This document shows positions 1-11,934 of a DNA stretch of 52,548 bases, in pieces. The stretch is from the NCBI RefSeq assembly GCF_001949145.1, contig NW_019091463.1:761459-814006 (forward strand), in the 5' to 3' direction. Source of the stretch: Acanthaster planci (taxonomy: Eukaryota > Echinodermata > Asteroidea > Valvatida > Acanthasteridae). The position numbers and the translations under genes are program-made. The notes beneath the pieces are model-generated. The model saw nothing but the letters and a program-made list of their open reading frames with translations, was not told the origin of the DNA and did no database searches. Numbering within the stretch: position 1 is the stretch's first letter; each line of letters starts with the position of its first letter.

Positions 1-802
1 ATTTTGAGTCTGTTATATTAATAAGCCTCACTTATTAATAAACAGCAATGAGTGGTCAGATCAAGTGGATAAAGTGGAACAAATTTTTCTGCTAGATTTG
101 TTGTTCTCCCAACTTGAGGATAAAGTGTCTTTAAAAAAATGTAAAAAGAACCTCAATATATTTCAACAATTCTTCAAAATGTTTCTTTGAAAACAGCTTG
201 TTTCCTCATTGTCCAATAAAAGCCAGTAAAAGTGATCAGGTTCAGTCTGGTTTCGTTTCCAATGAGGCATTGTGAACAGATAGAAAGAATATTTAACTTA
301 TCCAAGAAAACTTTCAATGAATTCAGAAAGAAGGAAAGGAGCAAAGCTATGGAACGCAGGAAGGGACACTCGGGAAATTGAATCTGTGCCCTTGTTTAAC
401 CCTTCATACACACGACATACTCTTCAGAAAAACAACCAGTTGAATCGCTTAATCATTTTTTATATAGAACCTTAGCATTAGAGCAAAAGCAAGTTTGAGG
501 CAAAAATTGTTGGCTAAGTCTTTAAACTGAAACAGTGCTCACAAAAGTATTCATAAATTAGAACAAAAACACGATCGAACAGTTCTACCGTCAATCCTTA
601 CAACTGGCGTGGAGCCTTTTCGCCGATAACGTACCGAGCGTTCAACAATGATTCGTTTGTATACAGAAAGTTTACTACTGCCATACACTGTATTATACTT
701 GTGCCCAATATTTCTACTGCAAAAATAACACTTTTCCAGTGTTACTGGAAAGTAATAAAAACACAAAAAAGTACAAGTACATGGCAGTCTGCATGACACG
801 CA
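1..802. other. A/T-rich non-coding flank
   Basis: Probably an intron or the 3' region of the Ly6-like gene on the minus strand. I see no convincing coding segment; the 82-aa open frame at 551-799 has no recognisable motif. Confidence 0.4.
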
Positions 803-1182
803 CTATCTAAGGGATATTAAGACAGTGGACAGTCTGAGTTCAGTGTCAGTGACACTGTCAGTGTTAGAACCTTTCAATTTATGAGTTTGAAGAGAAACAT
901 TTGAATTTTTACCTGACCAACTCAGAGTTGTTGTGCATAGGCCCATTCCTTCGTCACAGTCCCTCGTTAAACGCTTTATCAAAGGATTAGGTACAGGTGG
1001 ATATGGCGGAGGCCTTGGTACCGAACCATTGGCACCAATATTGCAGTAGCTCTCCCTGCAACAGAGAGTGCAGGACCAGCCCGATTCATATTTGTGACAT
1101 GACGGCGATGTCTGGTTTCCAGCTGGGCACTCATTTGACGTGCTACAAGATTTCACCATGGTCATATCATTGTAAAGGCTAC
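803..1182 (-). CDS. Ly6/uPAR-like protein, exon 3 (C-terminal half of three-finger domain)
   Basis: This exon carries the second half of a Ly6/uPAR (LU) domain. Downstream of the acceptor the frame shows Cys-rich sequence ending in CCRESYCN, the family's CC-x(n)-CN signature. The acceptor is a T-rich tract ending ATGGCAG at 1183-1184 (minus strand), and it restores the phase-1 frame of exon 2 exactly. The frame stays open to a stop at 803, but a good donor (TCAG/GTAAAA) lies at 912/913 and is also phase 1. Exon 3 could therefore be 913-1182 (270 bp, symmetrical), with later exons left of the window. A short stretch CDEGMGLCTTTLSW before that donor resembles the end of exon 2 and may start a second LU domain. 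LU proteins are secreted or GPI-anchored; no hydrophobic GPI tail is visible before 803, which favours the spliced reading. Confidence 0.72.
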
Positions 1183-1184
1183 CT

Positions 1185-2640
1185 GCCATGAAAAATACAC
1201 ACATAACAAAATTAAAACAAACCACCTATCGTTTAACGATCTGTAGCTCTGAACAAGTGTTGACGGTATTAGTTAAATACATGTATGAGCTTTGGGATTT
1301 GTTTGGCAGCATTCTCGGGTGGGTACCCCCTCATCACGAGACAGACTGCTGGGATTCATTTTTCCCAATTATCCTGACAGGGAGCGAGGAAGGGCAGCGT
1401 TTTCAATATGAGCGACGAAGTGCTTGTCGAGCTGAGTGTAGGCACATGCGCACTGCATATACACAAATAGACTGATATCCATTATCCGGGTTATAAGTGC
1501 CTTTGTCGTACATGTGTACGCTCCCATTGGACACACTCTAAAGTTGCGAGTTATGTTCCGGTTGCATGTAACTCTTGTGCAGTGGGCGTGGTTTAAACTG
1601 AAGTGACGTCACACTTACGAACCGGATTTTTAAAAATGGACAGGATACAACGTCCTTCCCATGGGTACGATCTTGCCACGCCACTTAGTGTTGGTTTCCA
1701 ATATGCCTTGCGCGACTTAACCGATAATATTGCACAATCTTAATATCCAACTAGGGGTCTATTGGGGAGATCTAGATTAGGACTGTAGTCGATGCGTTTA
1801 AGCTCGATGCAGATTTACGCGTGCCAAACGTGCAGGAGGAAGTGGTGTGTCGTGGTGATGGAGGACTGACGGGTTTATTAAATTGCTCTTCATTTTTGTG
1901 TTTCAAATCTTATTAAATTACCTTTTAGATTTGCCATCCTATTTTTAAACACTCTTGATGTGAATTTTTAACCTTATGCCTGCACGACATGTGCATTCTG
2001 ATTTGTGCCCATGACATTTTAGGTAGTTTTAACGTGATTTTAAACTTTGCACTGGGAGTTGGATTCAACGGAACAGCGCGGTAACTGCATGCCATTGATC
2101 TCTTTCATCGGCCATATTGGTAGCAGTGAATCTGACACGGACACTTGTTGGACTTATCTTCCTCACAGTCCTACTCGCCAAGACTTCGCGCCAATTACTC
2201 TGCTGACCAATTTTACCGGATCTCGAACTCCACGTGCCTAAAATGGCAAACCTGCAATCGGGTGAGTCTGTTCCATGTCTTTTGTACATTTTCTCGCGGA
2301 TATCAAGATGGCGACTACAAGCACAGTCTCTAGATAAAAAGGAGATCTTCCACCCCACACTCGCCCACAAGCTTGTCCATAATATTATTGCTCTCCGGGG
2401 ATATTCAAGAAAATGCATGTCCTAAAACTGTAAAGCCTAGAGCTCCAAAATAACCGTGAGGTTCAACTGGCAAAAATGTCAATTCAAACAACAAATCAAT
2501 GGAACGCGAAAAACGCGAAGATGGTTTCACACACGGTGTAGGAATGTGTGACACACTGATATCAAGTCTGGAGAAGGAATAATCCTAAACTATCCAAATT
2601 TACCTGGTTCAGATATAACACTGGTCGAACCAAAAATATC
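1185..2640. other. intronic DNA without recognised gene
   Basis: First part of the large intron between exons 2 and 3 of the Ly6-like gene. Overlapping open frames of 60-117 codons on both strands (2047-2425) look like chance frames and carry no recognised motif. Confidence 0.4.
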
Positions 2641-2649
2641 TCTAAAGCC

Positions 2650-3170
2650 AGGCTTGACAGAATTTCTCTCCCTGTTCATTATTTGTCATCTGTTGATTCA
2701 TGTGATATTCACCCTTGTTATCTTTCATACCACAGTGCCGTTATCCGAAGATAGCTTCTTCCGACTTCAGGAAACAGGGTAGTGTTTATTGGCATTTTAC
2801 AATGCCTTACTTCAAGATGAGTCCTTCAAAACAATGTTTCAACGTTTCTGGAAAAATTGGCAAATGGAAAAATCTAACTTGTCTTCCATCAGTACTTGGT
2901 GGGACATGGGAATGTCTCACATCAAATCTATTTCACAAATGTACGGAGCTAAAATTGCCCGTGAGAAAATGGAAAAAATGTGTTCTCTACACAAATCCAT
3001 CGATGAATTACAGAGCTCCCCTGATTCCACTCGTGATACTCAGAAAAAACCTTCCAAAACAAAGAGATTTCCTTAATTAATAAATGCTATATTCACGAAG
3101 CTAAAGCAAATCGACACTTGCTCTTCTTTCTTTTTCAACTTAGAAAAATCTAACTCAACCGCCAAAACTA
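2650..3170 (+). pseudogene. L1/Tx1-like LINE ORF2 fragment (endonuclease end and linker)
   Basis: Two reading-frame pieces fit the end of an L1-type apurinic endonuclease and the linker before the reverse transcriptase. At about 2650-2750 the frame gives RLDRISLP followed later by SYHSAV, which matches the RIDRIY...SDHS end of the endonuclease, with the catalytic D of SDH replaced by Y. At 2789-3076 comes a frame with FWKNWQMEKSNLSS and WWDMGMSHIKS, the W-rich linker typical of L1/Tx1 ORF2 proteins. Frames shift between the pieces, and no reverse transcriptase follows, so this is a short dead insertion inside the Ly6-like intron. Confidence 0.6.
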
Positions 3171-3462
3171 TTTCGAAAATTCGCCTCTCATCCGGCGACA
3201 TTTGCAACTCACAATGAGCATGCCGCCTCAGGCCAAATTACTCACACAAGCGGCAAATAAACCTACACGTGCAGCTAGAAAATGGCAACCAACTTGCAGT
3301 CCGGGTACTCCGTCCTGAAGGTCTACATGGTCTCTAAGGGCGCTTTAGTTAGCTGGGGAGGGCATACTGACTGTACATGATTATGGGTCAACAAGAACAG
3401 CATCCTCTGTCATAACCTAGGCCTAAACTAGTCTGAGTATCACCCGTTCTACTCTGTGCCAA

Positions 3463-3743
3463 GTAAAGATCGTATAGTGCCGTGAAGAGGCGCAATATGG
3501 CGAACTTCACTGTGAATACATGTAAAACGTTGTAATCGTATAGGCGCGCCATTTGAGCGAGCGATACGCCTGCGCAATGCACATTAGTGCACAGGCGCAG
3601 GCGCCGCGGCAGCCACGTGAACCTAGTGAGCCTGCGCCCAAGCATTACTGCACAGGCGTATCGCTTGCTCAAATGGCGCCTAAGGTAATTACATCTTTTG
3701 GGCAGAGTTTCCATCTTGCGCCTTTGGCGCTATACGATCTTTG
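3463..3743. repeat. foldback (inverted-repeat) element
   Basis: AGATCGTATAG at 3467-3477 is matched by CTATACGATCT at 3730-3740. Inside, the sequence from GCGCCATTTGAGCGAGCGAT (about 3545) is mirrored by ATCGCTTGCTCAAATGGCGC (about 3660-3680). The arms are about 130 bp each with a GC-rich centre. This is the layout of a foldback MITE; no protein is encoded. Confidence 0.7.
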
Positions 3744-4144
3744 GTGCTAATTCCGTACGACGAACGTCTGTGTTGTCGTGTCTGTGTTGACGGGACTGCA
3801 GACAGCCATGATGCATGTGACTTGCCATGCACGGTGTATTATTGAAGTCATCGAAATTTATTATGCGTGCAACTTAGCGAGTGCTGATTGGTTCCCTTGG
3901 AAAGCCAAGGGAAAATACAGAACAAGCTAAAACGCTGCTGCAAGATTCCCAAGACGTTAGTGCGAGCTGGCGCACAGTCTAATTACTAGTCGTACAATGC
4001 ACTATGCGTGTCCGCTATCAAGCACTAACGTCTTGAAACCAAGACTAGCAGTCCACATACCGTTTGCTGAGACTATCCCGCCCAAATTATGAAGGAAGAG
4101 AGGTAAAGCTGGAGGGTTGAGGAAAAGGCCACGGAGAGAAAAAG

Positions 4145-5050
4145 CTAGGTCATATTTGCCCCCAATGTTTATGGGAAACGTACAATCACTGACCAACAAG
4201 GTGGACGAATTGTCTGCTAATGTGAAATATCTACAGGATTTTAGGAATGCAAGTATGATGTCCTTTACAGAGACATGATTGTCGGGGATTCATGATGATG
4301 CACAGGTTTCAATAGATGGCTTCAAGGTACTGAGGGGTGACCGTACTGTTAATCAGGGAAGAAATCCGGTGGAGGTGTATGTTTTTATGTCAACAAGAGT
4401 TGGTGTCATCCTAATAATGCGGTGATAAAGCGTTATATGTGTTCTAAACACGTTGAAATATTAACTACCATGGGAGTTCTCACACGTAGTTTTGAGCACT
4501 GTATATGTGCTGCATTAGCCTAGGTGCTAGACGTTGTTATCGTTTGGATGCGCGATAATCCCTACACACAATCCGCTAGCCGCCTAGCCACGCACGCACG
4601 TCGGACTTGACTTCGATAACAATCGAAGTCAAGTCGTGCGGGGGTGTGTGCGTGCGTGCGTGGCTAGGCGGCTAGCGGATCCTGCGTCGGGATTATCGTG
4701 CATCCAAACGATAACAACGTCTAGCACCTAGACTAGTGCTGCATAGAAATGTGGCTAAGGAGGCTGCAAGCAAGGGAATTATCCGAAGTTATTCATGACC
4801 TCCAGCAAGCCGCACCAGACGCCTTTATGTTGATCAATGGTGACTTTAATCATTGTTCGTTGGGAAAAAGCAGCGTACATCTTTACCAACATGTTACGTG
4901 CCCAACCCGTGGCCAGACAACATTGGATTTATGTTACTCCAGTGTAGAAGACACGTATACAGCTTTCTAATTGCCTAAGCTGGGAAGAGCTGATCATAAC
5001 TTAATACATCTATTGCCTAAATATCGACCCCTCGTTCAAAGGGAAAAATC
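4145..5050 (+). pseudogene. LINE endonuclease domain, interrupted
   Basis: The frame starts near LPPMFMGNVQSLTNKVDEL, the typical opening of CR1/L2 endonucleases. It then gives FTET followed by a stop where W is expected (the ETWL motif), then a GF..LRGDR segment. After the inserted foldback it resumes with LINGDFNHC (the GDFN motif), TLDLCY, and LGRADHNLI (the SDH-type motif as ADH). The catalytic residues are largely recognisable, but the frame is broken at least three times. Confidence 0.72.
4516..4735. mobile_element. 220-bp foldback MITE with 9-bp target duplication
   Basis: Two arms of about 105-110 bp are inverted copies around a short loop (hairpin tip near 4618-4630). Ends read TAGCCTAGGTGCTAGACG and, reverse-complemented, TAGTCTAGGTGCTAGACG. 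The flanks carry the same 9 bp, GTGCTGCAT, at 4507-4515 and 4736-4744, so this is a clean insertion into the LINE endonuclease. A 9-bp duplication fits Mutator-like or related foldback elements; the superfamily is not proven. Confidence 0.85.
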
Positions 5051-5389
5051 CAGATGTGTTATGCTTCAATGGTGGAATGAGGATGCTTCACTGGATTGCA
5101 TGGACTGGGACATGTTGGTGTCGGTATGTGATAATCTGGATGAATTGGTGGAAACAGATTACATAAATTTTTGTGTTGACAATTTAATTCCATGTAAACA
5201 ATTCGGGTTTTCTCTAATAATAAGCTATAGATTAATGGAAGGGTCAAACAGGTTATAAATAAAAAGAAATGGTTATTCAGAAAGGGCAACTCAGAAGAAT
5301 TGATCAAGGTATAAAAGGAGCTGAAGCAGGTTATTAAAGCAGAGAAAGCTTCCTATCGCGACAAGATTGAAGGATATTTTACTGAAAAC

Positions 5390-6900
5390 ATGAAACGGAC
5401 TTGGCAGGGTATGCGTATTATGAGTGGATATTCTACTGGTAAAGCAAACTCATGTTATTTGCCAAGGCTAAATGTTGAGTATGCAAATCAGTTTAATCAC
5501 TTTTTTGGTCGTTTCCACGGTAATGATTTTACCACTGAATGTCAAAACCTTATGGAATTCTTTGCAGGACGGATTATCTAGAATCTGGCTTGAGAACTAG
5601 TGAAGATGAGGTTCGTTGACTCTTTCAACATTGGATATATCAAAGGTAGCCGGGCCGGATAAACTTTCTGGTTAAGTCTTGAAGTTGTGTGCGTCTGAGT
5701 TGGCTAAAATATTTTCTGTGATATTTAATTTGTCCTTCAGCAGTCATTCTGTGCCAACTTTTGGAAGCAGTCTTATATTGTTCCTGTGCCAAAGAAAACG
5801 GAGATTACTTGTTTGAATGATTTTAGACCAGTCGCACTGACTTCAGCACCAATGAAAGTTTGTGAACGGATATTTCTTAATCATTTTAAAACGCTTGTTT
5901 TACAGTTCTTAGATCCTTTACAATTTGCATATCAAAGTAAACGGAGCTGTGAGGATGCTGTCTTATTGTTATTGGATAAGGTTTATTCTCATTTGGAAAA
6001 TACAAGGTTTGGTAATTCTGCAAGGATAATGTTTTCGACTTTTCGTCTGCATACAGCCACACATTTTGATTCAGAAATTGGAAAAATTGGCAGTCCTTCC
6101 TTTTGATTTGATTGAATGGATCATGAATTATCTTACAAATCGCACTCAGTTTGTTAAATTGACTTAAACTATCCGGTCAGTAACTATTACTTCAAATACT
6201 GTAGTACCACAAGGTACTGTTGTTGGGCCACTTTTATTTACATTGTATACTGCCGATATTAGATCTGGATCGGAGGTGTGTCCTCTCATCAAATTTGCTG
6301 ATGACTCCGCTATAGTTGGACTGACCGATGGAGATGATGAGGAAGCATACCTCCAGTAGATTGGAGCCTTTGTTGAAGCATGCGAACAGAATTTTCTCAA
6401 ATTGAATATTTGCAAAACAAAAGATATGGTGATTGATTTTAGAAAGACTCCGAAGGTAGTGAGGCCCGTAATAATTAAGGGCACTGAGGTTGAACAAACT
6501 GGAACCTATAAATATTTGGGAGTAAGACTGAATGATAATTTAACTTGGAAGGACCATGTAGATACTGTCCTCAAGAAGCTCAATACTCGGAGTTATTGCT
6601 TACAGAAAATGGCAAATTTTAATGTTCGAAAAGAAATTTTAATGTCGTTTTATGTTGCAATTTTATGTAGCGTCTGGCGGTACAGTTTGATTTAATGGGG
6701 AGGAAATATAAGTAAAATGGAAAGAGATAGAATTGACAGAGTGATAATGCTGGCTGGACGGATGATTGGAAAATCTCAGATGTCGGTTGATACGGTCTTG
6801 AAGGATATTCTGCTAAGCGAGATAGAGCTTATTGAGAATGATCAGAGTCACCCCCTTTATGATGAGCTTTGTGGTCGGTGTATAGGAGGAGTATAACTGG
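5390..6900 (+). pseudogene. LINE reverse transcriptase domain, frameshifted
   Basis: Pieces in several frames follow the CR1/L2 order. PKKTEITCLNDFRPVALTSA (about 5788-5850) is the RT entry motif. LDPLQFAYQSKRS follows. A frame break falls where the F/LDYSSAF motif A should be. TTVVGPLLFT-like sequence is seen near 6210-6240, FADDS near 6297-6310 (read as KFADDSAI, motif C), then KYLGVRLNDNLTW (6505-6550), and a tail segment GKSQMSVDTVLKDI with HPLYDEL (6770-6870). The domain is nearly complete in content but cannot be translated as one protein. Confidence 0.75.
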
Positions 6901-7199
6901 CAGACTACGACTTCCAATGCTGAGAACTAATCGATATCGGGATTCATTTGTTACACGTGCAATTAAATGTTATAATGCTAATTTTAAACGTTGATCTGAG
7001 TTTTGGGAGGGGATATTAGATATGGTTTAATCTGTACGTGGTCGGAGTGTATTTTGTCCGTGTTGTTATGGAGTGTATATAGGTCGGACGAATTTGAATT
7101 GTATTTTAATGTATTTGTATTTCGGTATTTTAATGAGCTGGATATACCTTAATTGTATATTACGTAATTCTGCATTTTATGTAATCTTTGTGCGAGAAA

Positions 7200-7890
7200 A
7201 AGAATTTCCATAATGACCCCTTCTAAGAAACTGCTGCATCTGTCGGATGTGAGTGTCTTCAGTTCCAAGATCAGTTCTTATGATTCTTGGGCATCCCACG
7301 GTACCGTGTTCACGTAATATCCCGCAATGACAGCAGGGTCACTGCTCGTTGTACATGTATAATGCTTGGAACCACAAAACACGCCTCGAGAAACCATCAA
7401 TACATCCATTAATGCAGATTACGTAAGGTTTTAGCTTATGGTAAGAGTCAACAAGCCACATATAATTTGGACCACGAACTCGATATAGCCGTCTTTGCAA
7501 TCTCTTCCTTGCCCTCGTTTCGACACCATGTGGATCTAAAATTCCAAGCAACAGGCGCACGGTTTCCCTATCTGTGTTCAAGCCATTTTGGGTGCACTTT
7601 AGGTGCATCTATCGATAACCGTGTAAGCTTGCTGACTGTTGCAACTCTTCTTGTAGAAAACAGGCAACATCTATCACAAGACCAAGATTTCGCAATTTTC
7701 AACAGAGTGTTCGCTTACTTATTAATACTTTGTGATTAATCAGGACAATATTAAGAATTTCCTTGTAAGCTACACCAAGAAGGGAGTAGCATCGAATAAA
7801 CCACACACTCTCAAGGTGCCGTACTTGCAGAGTGAGTATAGGAACGCTTGAGCAATCAGTAATAACGAAATAAATAATCCGTAGTAACAA
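7200..7890 (-). pseudogene. rve/DDE integrase-like transposase relic (IS3EU type)
   Basis: Read from 7890 down on the minus strand: a leader with SLGVAYKEIL and LISKRTL, then GYRWMHLKCTQNGL, then GVETRARKRLQRRLYRVRGP. The catalytic-core opening GPNYMWLVDSYHKLKPYVIC then gives ICINGCIDGFSRRVLW. This order matches the eukaryotic rve-like family often labelled IS3EU or 'integrase core domain' proteins. The first core acidic residue is present (VDSYHKL). After a frameshift near 7339 the next pieces read DPAVIAGYY and VGCPRIIRTDLGTE, the expected second core segment. The E-containing end is missing. This is a dead copy. Confidence 0.65.
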
Positions 7891-7927
7891 ATTAATAATC
7901 AGTAATAACGAAATAAATAATCCGTAA
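7858..7927. repeat. short direct repeat
   Basis: AGTAATAACGAAATAAATAA occurs at about 7858 and again at about 7901, each followed by TCCGTA, with a related A/T-rich link between them. Confidence 0.6.
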
Positions 7928-7934
7928 TAAACGA

Positions 7935-9060
7935 CCTAGAAAAATACTTGATCACCAAGGCCAAGCAGATGTCATTATAACAAATTTCAGTAAAGCCTTC
8001 CATACAGTTCCTCACAAGTGCTTTCTCGTGAAGCTTCAGCAGTCAGGAATCACAGGAACCGTACACAGCTGGTTTAAGAACTTCCCCACCATGAGAGCAC
8101 AGTCTGTTGTATTACATGAAGTTTCCTCATCAATAGTCAGGGTACATTCTGGAGTTCCCCAAGGCATTTTCCTGGGGCCTTTCCTTTCATCCTCTACATA
8201 TGTGACCTCCCCTGAGGCATAAAATCCGAGGTATGACTCTTTGCTGACGACTGCATCCTTTACCGTGAAATTAAGTCCGAAACAGATGAAATGGTTCTAC
8301 ATGGTGACATTGACACACTATCCAACTGGGGATCTTAATGGCAGACGAAATTCAAAACAAACAAATGCCATGTGGTGCATATTACAAACAGAAACCCCTC
8401 CAAACCTGCTACAACATGAATGGGGAGCATTTACACTCAGTCTCAGATCACAACTACCTTGGCGTTGAAGTTAACAATAAGTTATTGAACTAGGCAGACC
8501 ACGTAAATGGTACAGCAACCAATGTTAAAAAGGTCCTCGGTCTTCTGCGCAGGAACCTGTACAGTTGTCCCCGCAAGGTGAAAGAAATAAACCTACAAAA
8601 CCTTAGTACGTCCCCAAAACCTTAGTACGTCCTTGTGTGGGACCAGCACAAACAATATCATGAAAAATATGATAATATAATAAAAATATCATAAAAATAG
8701 GTTGGAAGCAATACAACGTAAATCAGCCAAATTCGTCTGCAAAGACACAAGTAAAACCAGCAGCTGACGCCAAGAACTAAGCTTGTAAGTCATGTGCAAC
8801 TTCCTTTGTTCCCCGTAGAGTCAAAAAGGATCATTACAAATATTCATTTCTACTATGAACCATGGAACCTTTTGCCCACAACCTTCTTAGTGGAACCTTC
8901 TGCCCACAAACATCTACGCCAAGCCACTACAGTCGAAAGCTTGAAAAACTGAATAACATGGATCAAACGGGGCCCATTATTAGTTTTATCCACTTACGAC
9001 GACACACCTGTAACAGTATATCCTGTCAATAGAGTTAGTTTGCAGTAAGGAAAGAAGAAG
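7935..9060 (+). pseudogene. CR1/Jockey-type LINE reverse transcriptase fragment
   Basis: The fragment enters at motif A (TNFSKAFHTVPHK near 7978, with D replaced by H). It continues with LQQSGITGTVHSWFKNF, SGVPQGIFLGPF (8150-8190), then FADDCILYR in a shifted frame (about 8238-8265), and the thumb segment NYLGVEVNNKL and VLGLLRRNLYSCP (8450-8580). A degenerate tail reaches the GAAGAAGAAGAATA repeat near 9055. At least four frame breaks are present. The 5' half (endonuclease) is absent, the usual 5' truncation of LINE copies. Confidence 0.7.
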
Positions 9061-9319
9061 AAGAATACTTGGGCCGAACCTGTAGCTTGTGTGATTCAAT
9101 TTACATTTATGTTATATGACTCCTAAGTAGATCCTTGTCATTTGATTGGAGGATTGGAGGTCCTTTGATATTTTGTAAATTGCCTCTTTCGTGGCTTACG
9201 TCATAAACGTTGAATTTTGCTATATACACCGTGCATTTTGGTTATGCAGTTTGATTTATTGCACGCAAAGTACTTCAATGCGTAATTGGTCAACAGAGGG
9301 CGCTTGTTATGCCCATGAT

Positions 9320-9765
9320 CACTAAGGTGGAGTTCGGGCGGCCTGTTCTTGACACAGGTTTCTTGTTCTCACGCTCGAACGGCGAGAACACGACTCGGGA
9401 ACACTGTTCCCAAAACAGAATTACACACCACCTCCTCGTCATGGTTTTACTGGAACACACGGAAAAACTCGGAAGATTTTGATTTTTAAACAGCTGTAAG
9501 AAATAGCGAGATGGCTTACAAAGCCGGAGACAATGGGGAGTTTTGCAAAATGAACAATATTAATTTTCCACAACATAGAAATGAATTTTCCTTTTTAAAC
9601 AAAAAAGAATTCAGGCCAGTTACCCAATTAACCCTCGAAAAACGTAACGGACGCCGCCATTTTTCTTGTAGCACTACTGCCAGCAATAACCAGTTTCGAG
9701 CGGCCAACCCATGAATAATATATCGAGCTGTACATGAACGTACGAGAACAAGACGCCCGAACTCA
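9320..9765. repeat. MITE-like element with short inverted ends
   Basis: The left end around 9324-9352 (GGAGTTCGGGCGGCCTGTTC) is imperfectly mirrored at 9738-9762 (GAACAAGACGCCCGAACTC). The interior has a chance 67-codon frame. Non-autonomous DNA transposon is the simplest reading. Confidence 0.5.
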
Positions 9766-10360
9766 GCCTACATAGCGGCGGGTTCAAACTTTTGGTGCCA
9801 CTGTTGCTGAATGACTATACATAAAAGCTAGAACGCTGACTCAAAGTGATGCCTGCTCAAACTTAATATTTTTGTGCGGCATTTGTACGGTTATTCGCAT
9901 ATCTGCGTCTGTATTCTAAAACGATACGTCAAAAAACCGATACGTGAACAACCTGAACGCACAATCAGTAAATCAGCGTTTCACTTTGTTCTACGCCAAA
10001 AAATGCAATGTGCGCGCGTGTGCGCTGCATGCACATGAATTTTGCTGTAGATTCTATCGGTATCTGGTGCGCACGACAGCTGTTGCTCCAGAACCATCCA
10101 CTCACTTAACACTGACTGAATTAAAGAAACGACTTTTAATTTCGCCACCAAAAGACATGCATACGAAGTCGGACGACCTTGCTCAAATGTTAGTAGCCTT
10201 GTCCAAGCCAGTGTCAGCGCTTTTGTCGCGGGGAGATTATAGGGCCCCATCACTGCGAACGAGCCACCGTGTACTATCACGGCTCACCAACCCCCGTAAT
10301 ATTTGACGACCACGCACCCGTGCACGATACAAAAATTGTCGCGTTTGCGTTCACGTTTAC
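9766..10360. other. intronic DNA without recognised gene
   Basis: Overlapping open frames on both strands at 9944-10306 mirror each other and show no family motif. I treat them as chance frames. Confidence 0.35.
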
Positions 10361-10361
10361 G

Positions 10362-10508
10362 TAATAGAGGTTCTGCATGGCAGCCATCTTTCTGGTAACT
10401 GCTTTTGTCGCGAAGGGATAGTACAAAAGGTCTAGGGCCTATTCGTCTGTATCCCTGTGGAACAAAAGCTCTTACCGGACAAATGGCTGCCCTGCAGAGC
10501 CTCTATAC
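10362..10508. repeat. foldback MITE, about 60-bp arms
   Basis: The left arm TAATAGAGGTTCTGCATGGC onward is mirrored by the right arm ending GCAGAGCCTCTATA. The arms match for about 60 bp with scattered differences around a spacer of about 25 bp. Confidence 0.75.
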
Positions 10509-10509
10509 G

Positions 10510-11930
10510 TGCATCTAAACCCCCCTATGGAAAGGCGCCTGGACGTGCACAGGTACGTGAATGCACTGTGCTATGTGCATGTAGGCCAACGATGTACGTT
10601 GTGTACGTCCGCATAGCTTGAACTGTGGGTTGGCTGTAGTGCTTGTATATGCTTGTTTAAAAGTTTAGATACGCGTCTTGCACAAAATGTACATCTTCCA
10701 ATGAACACTCAATTAAAAGGAGAAAAATGATCAATCACACCCGGTAAATCTTTCAAAAGAAGTGTAATCGGTCATCATAAACAAGGTATGAAAAATCCCA
10801 GTTGTATAATCTTTGCACTTTCCGGAACTGTCCATTTCATATCAGCGAAATTTCATCGCATAATTTCAAACTTTCCGAAAAAAAGTGCAGTTTTTCACGT
10901 TTTGATCCAACTTCCCATCTTTCACGTATTGGACGTTCGTGCGAACAACTAGTACGTGAGAGACAACATGCTCGAAGAAATGACATCAGCAAGAGTCCAC
11001 ACTTTTTGCGTTCGCGTTCACGTAGAAAATGTGCACTTTTTGGGTGCGTTGAGTGCTCGATGCACCATTCCATATACGCGTCAACACTTGCGAAAGTGTT
11101 GTGAATCCGTTAAAATAGTCGCTCCCGGGCGATTTTGACGGCTGAGCACACGTGTTATGTTAATGGGGTCGATTTTTGTGTCCATGACAGTAAAACGCAT
11201 CAACGCACCGTGTACGCATTGCAACCAAAAGACGTACATGTAAAAAGGTACCTTTATTCAAAAGACGCCCTGCACTTAAATTCCTTGACGCAGCTGTTAA
11301 AGTCAGGGGGACACAGCAGGCTCTGCATGGGTACTAGTGTGCCAAATATTGTACAGGAATAAAGGAAGATACAGTGAAATGGGTATGGAAGAATTCAACG
11401 CATGAGTGGAATTAGCGAACTCATTTTTGAGAGTTGACCGTGCTAAACATTTTGGGCTATAATTCTTGAAGCATTAGAGGAACGACACAACCTAATATAA
11501 AGAACTTTGGATCAATTATATGCCCTGGTGGGGTTCACATGTCTTCCAGAGGGCAATACAAATCCACGAGTCTATACGTGGAGCGGTATTGTTTGGTCTA
11601 CTACATAAAGTGCGGGCTGTTTATCAATTACATCAGCTAGCCATTTGGCAACCTTTTACCGGTACGACAGGGTACAAGGTACATAAATATTATGTAACAC
11701 TATGACTAAGAAACAGGCTAGAAATAATTAATTACTGCCAATGTCATGACCATACGATAACTAATTTAAAAGAAAAGGGAATTCCACGGACTTCCAACCA
11801 CTGTTACCAGGGAGCCCTAACAGTATCTATAGAACTCGGTTCCAGGTTGCCAGTAGGGCACTCTCTGAGCAATTTATCAACTTGCACAATTGGCACCTCT
11901 TCCGTTTGTCTGAGGTTTCGTTACACCACT
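10510..11930. other. intronic DNA without recognised gene
   Basis: Low-complexity open frames at 10802-11362 on both strands show no motif. Nothing else is supported. Confidence 0.35.
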
Positions 11931-11934
11931 ATAG

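Larger units (their letters stand above)
4080..7215 (+). mobile_element. CR1/L2-superfamily-type LINE, full-span but broken
   Basis: Endonuclease and reverse transcriptase segments lie in the expected order on the plus strand, followed by an A/T-rich tail ending near AAAAAGAATTTCC, the kind of 3' end seen in CR1/Rex1-like LINEs. A basic, R/K-rich leader precedes the endonuclease. The coding region is split by stops and frameshifts and by a 220-bp foldback at 4516-4735. It lies in the sense opposite to the Ly6-like gene, inside its intron. Subfamily placement between CR1, L2 and Rex is uncertain. Confidence 0.75.

Noticed and set aside
2065-2418. 117-codon minus-strand frame
   Set aside because: Overlapped by open frames in other phases, no recognisable domain; likely chance.
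9511-9714. 67-codon frame inside the 9.3-9.77-kb MITE as a transposase
   Set aside because: Too short and without DDE or DNA-binding motifs.
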